This document shows, piece after piece, positions 1-4,776 of a stretch of 16,749 bases of DNA. The notes beneath the pieces were generated by a model that saw only the letters and a list, made by a program, of their open reading frames with translations, searched no databases and was not told the origin of the DNA. The stretch's first letter is position 1. The number at the start of each line of letters is the position of its first letter. A program made the translations under genes and the position numbers. Source of the stretch: DASRPD01 sp035646535 (GTDB lineage: Bacteria > Actinomycetota > Acidimicrobiia > IMCC26256 > JANYLB01); the NCBI GenBank assembly GCA_035646535.1, contig DASRPD010000054.1, positions 1 to 16,749 of the forward strand, given 5' to 3'.

Positions 1-280
1 CCACCGACACCGACTTCGGCGCCGAGAATGTCAGATCCAGCGCGGGGATCCGCCGATTCGGCCGGCCCAGCGGGCTCCCATCTCTCGGGCTACGCCCGCC
101 GAGGAGCGCGACGAAGTCGTCGTCAGTGACCGGGCCGTCCAGGCCGAGGTCCTCTGCGCCTGCGCCAATCCAGTAGCCCGGGACCTCGGCGCCCCCGAGG
201 TAGTAGTCCTCGGCGCCGTGCGCGACCGCGCCCAGGTAGTAGCTCTCTTGGCCCGGCGCGAGCTTTCCTATCGACAGCAC
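1..280 (-). CDS. MobF/TrwC-family conjugative relaxase, N-terminal fragment cut by window edge
   Basis: Translating the minus strand from the GTG at 280 gives 93 codons with no stop before the window edge. The fragment begins VLSIGKLAPGQESYYLGAVA and ends with the signature LDLTFSAPKSVSV. This matches the N terminus of TrwC/TraA-type relaxases: two tyrosine pairs (YY at residues 14-15 and 26-27), a GAEDLGLDG segment near 41-49 and the LTFSAPKSVS motif near 83-92. In the family, an N-terminal tyrosine nicks oriT DNA and stays covalently attached to the transferred strand; a helicase domain normally follows but lies outside this window. The start is chosen on family similarity. It is preceded by GGGGGT and no typical Shine-Dalgarno site. 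The insertion sequence ends 11 bp upstream, so the native promoter has probably been displaced. The gene implies a conjugative or integrative element extending left of the window. Family assignment is confident; functional integrity is unknown. Confidence 0.85.
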   Translation of the reverse strand, partial: MLSIGKLAPGQESYYLGAVAHGAEDYYLGGAEVPGYWIGAGAEDLGLDGPVTDDDFVALLGGRSPRDGSPLGRPNRRIPALDLTFSAPKSVSV

Positions 281-291
281 ACCCCCACTAA

Positions 292-311
292 GGGGCCGCG
301 CGGATAGGTGC
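292..311 (+). repeat. Left terminal inverted repeat of the IS5-family element
   Basis: GGGGCCGCGCGGATAGGTGC. It matches the reverse complement of 1230-1249 at 18 of 20 positions. The two differences are at 298-299. Confidence 0.85.
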
Positions 312-392
312 CATCCACCGGTCGTCGGTGTTGCCCGCGTTTGATTGCGGGTGAGACCAACCATCCGACGACCTGGTGGAGGCGTCCTCATC

Positions 393-1244
393 ATGCGCGC
401 GCTCGAACCCGAAGTGGTAGATACCGTCTGGGCAGCGATCGAACCGCTGATCCCGGCCGTGTCCGAACATCACCCGTTGGGCTGTCACCGGCCCCGCGTC
501 GCCGATCGGCTGTGTTTCTGGGGGATCCTGATCCGCCTGGTAACCGGCTGTTCGTGGGTCAGCGTCGAAGCGATCCTGGAGCGACAGGTCTCCGACACGA
601 CGTTGCGAGCCCGACGCGACGAATGGATCGCAGCCGGCGTGTTCGACCAGCTCCGCGACCACGCGCTGGGCGCCTATGACCGGATCATCGGCCTGGACCT
701 CACCGAAGTCGCGCTCGACGGGTCGCTGCACAAGGCACCGTGCGGTGGTGAAGGCACCGGCAAGAATCCCACCGACCGGGCGAAACTCGGATGGAAATGG
801 TCCGTCGCGGTCGACGCGAACGGCATCCCGATCGGTTGGGCGATCGACGGAGCCAACCGCAACGAACTCAACCTGTTGGGCCCAACGCTCGATGACGTCG
901 CACGCGCCGGACTGCTCGACGAGATCGAGACCATGCACCTCGACCGCGGCTACGACTACCCCAAGACCCGCGCCCAGCTCGCCGGTTACGGACTCGACGA
1001 CCTCAACATCCAACACCGCGCCAAACGCGGCGCCACCCCCAAGAAGCCACTGCAACTCGGACTGCGCTGGGTCGTCGAAGGAACCAACTCGTGGTGGTCG
1101 AACTACGGCCAACTCCGCCGCAACACCGACCGGCGGACCCGACACCGCCACGCCCAACTCTGCCTCGTCGCCGCCCTGCTCATCACCGCCAAACTCATCG
1201 ACTGGCGCAACCGCTGGAGCCCCGACTCAGCACCTATCCGCTAG
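393..1244 (+). CDS. IS5-family DDE transposase
   Basis: A 283-residue transposase that would catalyse cut-and-paste movement of the surrounding element. The probable DDE triad is visible: D109 in EVALDGS, D184 in LDRGYDYP, and E229 in WVVEGTNSWW, followed by the NYGQLRRNTDRR segment that corresponds to the IS5 signature around the catalytic glutamate. The N-terminal 90 residues fit the DUF4096-like DNA-binding part of this family. I chose the ATG at 393 because GGAGG lies at 378-382, ten bases upstream. A longer frame opens at a TTG at 345, but its extra 16 residues (RVRPTIRRPGG and so on) do not look conserved. The TAG stop at 1242-1244 lies inside the right terminal repeat. No frameshift or internal stop is seen, so the element may be active. 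Confidence 0.88.
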   Translation: MRALEPEVVDTVWAAIEPLIPAVSEHHPLGCHRPRVADRLCFWGILIRLVTGCSWVSVEAILERQVSDTTLRARRDEWIAAGVFDQLRDHALGAYDRIIGLDLTEVALDGSLHKAPCGGEGTGKNPTDRAKLGWKWSVAVDANGIPIGWAIDGANRNELNLLGPTLDDVARAGLLDEIETMHLDRGYDYPKTRAQLAGYGLDDLNIQHRAKRGATPKKPLQLGLRWVVEGTNSWWSNYGQLRRNTDRRTRHRHAQLCLVAALLITAKLIDWRNRWSPDSAPIR

Positions 1245-1249
1245 GCCCC
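1230..1249 (-). repeat. Right terminal inverted repeat of the IS5-family element
   Basis: GCACCTATCCGCTAGGCCCC. It contains the transposase stop codon TAG (1242-1244). The only two mismatches to the left repeat are the T and A of that stop. Confidence 0.85.
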
Positions 1250-1252
1250 TAA

Positions 1253-1403
1253 GCGCGTTGAGGAACCGGTTTCGCGACAGACCCAGGCATCGAGATGCAA
1301 TTGTGTGGACCCTGCACGGAGCGAGAGCAGCGCTGCGGGGTGTCCTGCTGCGTCGGCTTGTCGAATCGAAGAGTCCAGACTTGGCTCGATCAGCTGTGGG
1401 TGC
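1253..1403. other. 151-bp non-coding gap, original upstream region of the relaxase gene
   Basis: No convincing gene is seen. Before the insertion sequence arrived, this stretch lay between the antitoxin-like gene and the relaxase start. It would therefore have held the relaxase promoter and possibly oriT, which in MobF systems is often near the relaxase gene. Visible structure is slight: a 10-bp palindrome GCAGCGCTGC at 1327-1336, and TCAGCTG repeated at 1390 and 1404. Neither is enough to call an oriT. Confidence 0.4.
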
Positions 1404-1682
1404 TCAGCTGGCCCGCAGGTATCGGCGAAGGGCGTCGCGGATGAGCTCGGAGTTGGTGCGCCCTTCCCGCTCGGCGCGCTCGCGCAGCGCCGCGCTCAGC
1501 TCGGGGTCGAGACGGACTGACTCGACGGACGCCGCCGATGAGCCCATCGGCGGGCGTCCACCCCGGCGGCGGATGATCTCATCGACGTCGAAGCCCGCTT
1601 CGGCCTGCGCCGCGAGCTTCTCCACGACCTCGTCCGTGATCGGCTCCCCGCCTTGTGTCCGTCCGTAGTCCTTCTTCGCCAT
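1404..1682 (-). CDS. Ribbon-helix-helix (CopG/BrnA-like) antitoxin, putative
   Basis: A 92-residue protein. Its C-terminal part (about residues 53-89, SVESVRLDPELSAALRERAE onward to LIRDALRRYL) is a typical ribbon-helix-helix DNA-binding domain: a short strand, then a helix, a GRTNSE turn and a second helix. The N-terminal half (DEVVEKLAAQAEAGFDVDEI) is helical and probably contacts the partner protein. In such modules the protein neutralises the toxin and represses its own operon. The upstream toxin-like gene ends with a TGA overlapping the first possible ATG (1688). The second ATG (1682) is preferred because GGAGA then lies six bases upstream, whereas it directly abuts the first ATG. Toxin-first order resembles BrnTA. 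The antitoxin role is inferred from the domain and the neighbour. Confidence 0.7.
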   Translation of the reverse strand: MAKKDYGRTQGGEPITDEVVEKLAAQAEAGFDVDEIIRRRGGRPPMGSSAASVESVRLDPELSAALRERAEREGRTNSELIRDALRRYLRAS

Positions 1683-1684
1683 CG

Positions 1685-1924
1685 TCATTCTCCGGGTAAC
1701 AGCCGTCGATACTTCGTTCGCATCGCCATCGCGTGGATCACCAGTTCAGGCCGTGCCTCTCCGCGGACCAGCGTGATGACTTCGAGCAGCGATCCACTGC
1801 GGCTCGGGCCGAGATAGAGGCGCAAGTCGTTCTCCAAGTCGTCGATCACCATGGCGTTCCGCACGGCGTGCTCGATGTCGTCGACCGCCACTCCGTGCCT
1901 GAGGGCCGACGAGTGCAGATCCAC
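1685..1924 (-). CDS. Small toxin-like protein partnered with an RHH antitoxin (possibly BrnT-like fold)
   Basis: A 79-residue protein starting at GTG 1924: MDLHSSALRHGVAVDDIEHA, then a strand-rich centre (LRLYLGPSRSGSLLEVITLV) and a basic tail (IHAMAMRTKYRRLLPGE). The layout is an N-terminal helix, then two or three strands, then an arginine-rich end. It resembles small bacterial toxins of the BrnT/RelE-like kind, but I see no diagnostic catalytic signature and assign no enzymatic activity. It overlaps the ribbon-helix-helix gene by four bases at the ATGA junction, so the two are translationally coupled. No Shine-Dalgarno sequence is present. A TACGAT hexamer ends eight bases before the GTG, suggesting a nearly leaderless transcript. 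It could be a toxin that stabilises the neighbouring mobile element, or a non-toxic accessory protein. Confidence 0.6.
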   Translation of the reverse strand: MDLHSSALRHGVAVDDIEHAVRNAMVIDDLENDLRLYLGPSRSGSLLEVITLVRGEARPELVIHAMAMRTKYRRLLPGE

Positions 1925-1932
1925 ACGTCAGA

Positions 1933-1938
1933 ATCGTA
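1933..1938 (-). promoter_or_regulatory. Candidate -10 element for the toxin-antitoxin-like operon
   Basis: TACGAT on the minus strand, ending eight bases before the GTG at 1924. No clear -35 hexamer is visible. The spacing would give a leaderless or near-leaderless mRNA. Confidence 0.4.
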
Positions 1939-2076
1939 CTACGAAACCCGCCCGCCGGCCGCGTGCTCCAGGCCGACGGTGCAGACGCTCGTGCAGGCCC
2001 CGATCGCGCTGCCGCGTCGCGGCGTTCAGCACGGATCTCGTGGCCATGCTGTGACCAAACCGTGACCAGCGGGGCC

Positions 2077-2111
2077 TTCGCGGCGCGGCAAGTACCGCCG
2101 CGAGCCGCGAA
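2077..2111 (-). terminator. Strong hairpin downstream of the tRNA genes
   Basis: An outer 8-bp stem TTCGCGGC/GCCGCGAA (2077-2084 with 2104-2111) stacks on an inner 5-bp stem GCGGC/GCCGC (2085-2089 with 2097-2101), with a 2-nt bulge and a 7-nt loop. It begins 17 bases beyond the 3' end of the CAT tRNA, so it could terminate the tRNA transcript. It has no U-tract, and it could instead be part of an attachment region. Confidence 0.5.
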
Positions 2112-2128
2112 AGCGCTGATAGCGTGCG

Positions 2129-2201
2129 TGGGGCCGGAAGGGATCGAACCTTCGACCGAGGGATTATGAGTCCCCTGCTCTGACCACTGAGCTACGGCCC
2201 C
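2129..2201 (-). tRNA. tRNA with CAT anticodon, probably tRNA-Ile2 (lysidine type), otherwise elongator tRNA-Met
   Basis: A full cloverleaf is readable: acceptor GGGGCCG/CGGCCCC, a D arm with GCTCAGTGGTCAGAGC, anticodon stem GGGGA/TCCCT around loop CTCATAA, T arm GAAGG-TTCGATC-CCTTC and discriminator A. CCA is not encoded. The anticodon is CAT. The D-loop length, the 27-43 G-T pair and the GGTCG variable-region context resemble Escherichia coli ileX more than elongator Met. That points to an AUA-reading tRNA-Ile whose C34 is changed to lysidine by TilS. Sequence alone does not exclude Met. It lies 44 bp downstream of tRNA-Asn on the same strand and is probably cotranscribed with it. Its 3' end faces the relaxase-bearing region, a common position for an integration site. 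Confidence 0.9.
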
Positions 2202-2213
2202 GCGCCGGGCAGC

Positions 2214-2960
2214 CTACGGACTCGAGCAGACTCGGTAAGCGTGAGCTCCGGGGGAGGGACTCGAACCCTCAACCGTCTCGTTAACAGCGAGCTGCGCTGC
2301 CGATTGCGCCACCCCGGAATGAGCCTGCGACGATAGCAGGGCCCTGACAATTCCCATCACCTGACGGTGCGTCCTCGTGCACGAGTACCGGACGTAGACA
2401 CATCCGAACTCATGCTTGTTCTTGCGAATCGTCGGATCGTCAGCGGCGCGATATGGCTTCCTGAACTGACTCCGTGGAATCCCGGTCACAAGACACCAGT
2501 GCGCCTCCGCAGCGTCGAGATCGAGTCCATCGTGCAGGTAGACCCGCACTTGGAGGCGGAGCTCGTCAGGCGAGAAGAAACGCCGGAACCACATGCAGAA
2601 GAAAGAGACCATCGTCGCGTCGGTGTTCGCGAAGCTCACCTCGCCGTCAGTCTTGGAACCCTCGCCGGCGTAGAGGGCCGCTCCGCCGGCGAGGAAAGCC
2701 TGCTCGGACAGCGTCCCGATCCGCTCGACCCCGTGGCGGTTCATCGCTTCGATCTCGGCGAGCTTCGCGAGGTGGAACGGGTGCGGTGCAACGAATGACG
2801 GACGCTGGCGCGGTCGGGGCGTGAAGACGACATCGCGGACCCAGACGGAAACCGATGACTTGGAGACGCCGAGCTCAGCGGCGATCTCGGTCAGTGTGTG
2901 TGCGTCCGCACGAAGCAGCCGCGCCTGCTCCTGCTCGGCGACCTTGCCCCGATATCCCAC
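2214..2960 (-). CDS. HTH plus LAGLIDADG-like protein whose frame reads through tRNA-Asn
   Basis: The open frame has 248 codons from GTG 2960, with GGGAGGG five bases upstream of the start. Residues 22-41 (TLTEIAAELGVSKSSVSVWV) form a clear helix-turn-helix. Residues 88-102 (AFLAGGALYAGEGSK) resemble a LAGLIDADG motif with E100 at the acidic catalytic position. They are followed by VSFANTDATMVSFFCMWFRR, the strand-turn-helix usual in such folds. The rest to about residue 211 looks like one globular domain. Residues 215-238 are encoded by tRNA-Asn and the stop (TAG at 2214) lies in the spacer between the tRNAs, so the last 34 residues are probably not a real part of the fold. Known LAGLIDADG proteins are homing endonucleases or regulators; which applies here is not known. 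A LexA-type box lies 32 bp upstream. It might instead be an inactive DNA-binding relic. Confidence 0.65.
   Translation of the reverse strand: MGYRGKVAEQEQARLLRADAHTLTEIAAELGVSKSSVSVWVRDVVFTPRPRQRPSFVAPHPFHLAKLAEIEAMNRHGVERIGTLSEQAFLAGGAALYAGEGSKTDGEVSFANTDATMVSFFCMWFRRFFSPDELRLQVRVYLHDGLDLDAAEAHWCLVTGIPRSQFRKPYRAADDPTIRKNKHEFGCVYVRYSCTRTHRQVMGIVRALLSSQAHSGVAQSAAQLAVNETVEGSSPSPGAHAYRVCSSP
2246..2318 (-). tRNA. tRNA-Asn (GTT)
   Basis: The cloverleaf has acceptor TCCGGGG/CCCCGGA, a D arm GGCGCAATCGGCAGCGC, anticodon loop CTGTTAA (anticodon GTT), T loop TTCGAGT and discriminator G, the last as expected for Asn. CCA is not encoded. The tRNA begins exactly at the first base of codon 215 of the overlapping HTH/LAGLIDADG-like reading frame, which runs through the whole tRNA in the sense direction. 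Confidence 0.93.
2330..2335 (-). promoter_or_regulatory. Candidate -10 element for tRNA-Asn inside the upstream reading frame
   Basis: TATCGT ends 11 bases before the mature 5' end of tRNA-Asn, so a short leader would be removed by RNase P. No good -35 is visible. If real, the tRNA promoter is embedded in codons 209-211 of the HTH/LAGLIDADG-like gene. Confidence 0.3.
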
Positions 2961-2991
2961 CCGCGCCCTCCCTGGTCCCGCGACAGGTTAT

Positions 2992-3005
2992 CGAACGTAT
3001 GTTCG
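2992..3005 (-). promoter_or_regulatory. LexA (SOS) box in the divergent intergenic region
   Basis: CGAACGTATGTTCG is a perfect match to the Gram-positive/actinobacterial LexA consensus CGAACRNRYGTTYG. It is centred between the GTG of the HTH/LAGLIDADG-like gene (2960) and the GTG of the YtxH-like gene (3064). On the minus strand it falls between a weak -35-like TGGACG and a -10-like GATAAC (2986-2991, directly next to the box), where LexA would block RNA polymerase. Confidence 0.72.
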
Positions 3006-3063
3006 GTCCGTCCAGTGCGGGCCCGCTGGGCAGGAGGAGCCGAGTTGGACTAGAAACAAGGGT

Positions 3064-3309
3064 GTGAAGAGATTCCGGATCGGGTTGGGCATCGGTGTCG
3101 CCGCCGGGTATTACCTGGGTGCGCGGGCGGGACGCGAGCGCTACGAGCAGATCAACCGCACCATCGGACGCCTGCGCAAGAGCCGGCCCGTGCACAAGGT
3201 GCGCGCCGGGGTGCACCTGGCGCGGGAGCGGCTCCGCCGCGGTGACGAGCCCGTGCAGCTCGAGCTCGTGCACGAGACCCTGCCAACGGCTCAGGGCTCT
3301 TCGAGGTAG
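3064..3309 (+). CDS. Small YtxH-like membrane-associated protein
   Basis: An 81-residue basic protein that begins MKRFRIGLGIGVAAGYYLGA and continues RAGRERYEQINRTIGRLRKS. The glycine-rich hydrophobic N terminus followed by GAxAGRERYEQI is typical of YtxH-type small proteins of actinobacteria, whose role is unknown. One short membrane segment (residues 6-20) with a charged, helical, presumably cytoplasmic tail is expected. I chose the GTG at 3064 because it sits directly before the conserved segment. Upstream codons are not conserved-looking, and only a weak AAGGG precedes the start, with a stronger AGGAGG farther off at 3032-3037. Its last 19 bases overlap the end of rpoD on the opposite strand. 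It could be influenced by the LexA box 59 bp upstream. Confidence 0.7.
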   Translation: MKRFRIGLGIGVAAGYYLGARAGRERYEQINRTIGRLRKSRPVHKVRAGVHLARERLRRGDEPVQLELVHETLPTAQGSSR

Positions 3310-4769
3310 TCGCGCAACCGCTTGGAACGAGTCGGGTGACGCAGCTTCGCCAGCGTCTTCGACTCGATCTGGCGGATCCGCTCGCGGGTCACGCCGAACT
3401 CCTTTCCCACCTCTTCGAGCGTGCGCACCTGCCCGTCATCCAGACCGAACCGTAGGCGCACGACCTGACGCTCGCGATCGTTCAGCTCCTCGAGCGCCTC
3501 CTCGATTGCATCGGTGAGCAACGCTCGGGCCGCCGCCGCCGACGGCGCAGTGGCGTTGGGGTCTTCGACGAAGTCGCCCAGGGAGCTGTCGTCCTCCTCG
3601 CCCACCGGGGACTCGAGAGAGAGCGGTTCCTGACCGAGCCGTTGGATCTCGCGCACCCGGTCGGGCGTCATCTCGACCTTCGCGGCGACCTCGTCAACGG
3701 TCGGCTCGCGGCCGAGCTCTTGGAGCATGGTCCGCTGCACCCGCAGCACCTTGTTCATCGTCTCGACCATGTGCACCGGGATGCGGATCGTGCGCGCCTG
3801 GTCAGCGATGGCTCGGGTGATCGCCTGGCGGATCCACCAGGTCGCGTAGGTGGAGAACTTGAAGCCCTTGGAGTAGTCGAACTTCTCGACCGCGCGGATG
3901 AGCCCGAGGTTCCCCTCTTGGACCAGGTCGAGCAGGACCATGCCACGCCCGACGTAGCGTTTGGCGATCGACACGACGAGCCGAAGGTTCGCCTCGGTGA
4001 GCTGGCTCTTGGCGAGTACGCCGTCGACCTCCACCGCCTCGAGGGCGGCCCGCTCCCCCTCCGAAAGCTCCTCGGACTCGAGCCGCTCGACCGCGTGCAG
4101 GCCGGCTTCGAACCGCTTGGCCAGCGTCACCTCCTGCGGGGCCGTGAGCAGCCGGACCTTGCCGATCTCCTTGAGGTACATCCGGACCGGGTCGAAGCTC
4201 CCCGTCTCCGAGATCGGCCGGTCCATGCGGGCGGCGGCTCGGGCGCGACGCTCGGCGATCGTCGGCGGCGCCGCTGGTGCCGGCGCGTCGAGGCTCGCCG
4301 GCGCCGGCGCGGGTGGCACCGGCGCAACCGGAGCCGGCGGTACCGGGAGGTCCGCGCCGGCCAGCAAGTCATGAGCCGCGGACAAGTCTGCGCCGGCCGG
4401 CGGGTCATCGACGCGCCCTTCGTCCTCACGCTCGAGCTCTTCCTCGATCTCGTCGAGAACTTCGACGCCCGACGCGCGGATGGTGGCGAAGATCGCCGCG
4501 AGCTCAGCCGTCTCGGGTTCCAGGTCGGGCAGGGCCGCGAAGATCTCACCGGTCGTGACGAAACCGCGCTCTCGCACGCCTGCCAGCAGCGCCGCGACGT
4601 CACTTCCTTCGGTGCTCACCTCGTCGGCGGCGATGGGGATGACCGGCGCGAGCACGGGTGCCGCGCCCTGGCGGGGCTCGGTCGGCGACTCGACCGCTGA
4701 CTCGCTCAGCGCCTCGACGGGTGAGCCGACTGAAGGCTCGGCAGATACTTTGGGATCGGTTTCGACCAC
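3291..4769 (-). CDS. rpoD: Primary RNA polymerase sigma factor (RpoD/SigA, sigma-70)
   Basis: A 492-residue housekeeping sigma factor that directs RNA polymerase to -35/-10 promoters. Visible parts, from the GTG start: a region 1.1-like segment (about 59-106, LLAGVRERGFVTTGEIFAAL), a Pro/Ala-rich linker (about 120-170), region 1.2 (from DPVRMYLKEIGKVRLL near 193), region 2 with the core-binding and -10 recognition stretch (NLRLVVSIAKRYVGRGM through STYATWWIRQAITRAI, about 261-320), region 3, and region 4 ending in the -35-recognition helix (EEFG-type VGKEFGVTRERIRQIE, about 454-470). The GTG at 4769 is preferred: GGAGGAG lies ten bases upstream inside the dnaG 3' end, and only 7 bp separate it from the dnaG stop. 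The longer frame from 4850 would overlap dnaG by 74 bp with non-conserved residues. It is cotranscribed with dgt and dnaG. Confidence 0.96.
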   Translation of the reverse strand: MVETDPKVSAEPSVGSPVEALSESAVESPTEPRQGAAPVLAPVIPIAADEVSTEGSDVAALLAGVRERGFVTTGEIFAALPDLEPETAELAAIFATIRASGVEVLDEIEEELEREDEGRVDDPPAGADLSAAHDLLAGADLPVPPAPVAPVPPAPAPASLDAPAPAAPPTIAERRARAAARMDRPISETGSFDPVRMYLKEIGKVRLLTAPQEVTLAKRFEAGLHAVERLESEELSEGERAALEAVEVDGVLAKSQLTEANLRLVVSIAKRYVGRGMVLLDLVQEGNLGLIRAVEKFDYSKGFKFSTYATWWIRQAITRAIADQARTIRIPVHMVETMNKVLRVQRTMLQELGREPTVDEVAAKVEMTPDRVREIQRLGQEPLSLESPVGEEDDSSLGDFVEDPNATAPSAAAARALLTDAIEEALEELNDRERQVVRLRFGLDDGQVRTLEEVGKEFGVTRERIRQIESKTLAKLRHPTRSKRLRDYLEEP

Positions 4770-4776
4770 GCTGTCG

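Larger units (their letters stand above)
292..1249 (+). mobile_element. Complete IS5-family insertion sequence, 958 bp
   Basis: The element is bounded by 20-bp terminal inverted repeats that match at 18 of 20 positions. It is flanked on both sides by the trinucleotide TAA (289-291 and 1250-1252), consistent with a 3-bp target duplication of the TNA type known for the IS1031 subgroup of IS5. It contains one transposase gene on the plus strand that fills most of its length and looks intact. It lies between the relaxase start (280) and the toxin-antitoxin-like pair, with its transposase divergent from the relaxase gene. The exact ends could shift by a base or two because the flanking TAA is itself similar in the two junctions. 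Confidence 0.85.

Noticed and set aside
288..1157. 289-codon minus-strand frame across the insertion sequence
   Set aside because: It is antisense to the intact transposase, which has DDE residues and a good Shine-Dalgarno site.
1253..1403. oriT of the MobF element
   Set aside because: The location is reasonable, but only a short palindrome (1327-1336) is visible and no recognisable nic site.
676..1668. 330-codon plus-strand frame running from inside the transposase into the toxin-antitoxin region
   Set aside because: It is out of frame with the transposase, has a composition dominated by S, T, R and P, and crosses the IS boundary.
1963..2169. Plus-strand frame ending in VGPEGIEPSTEGL, suggestive of an integrase tail next to a tRNA
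   Set aside because: The last residues are simply antisense tRNA sequence. The upstream part shows no integrase motif.
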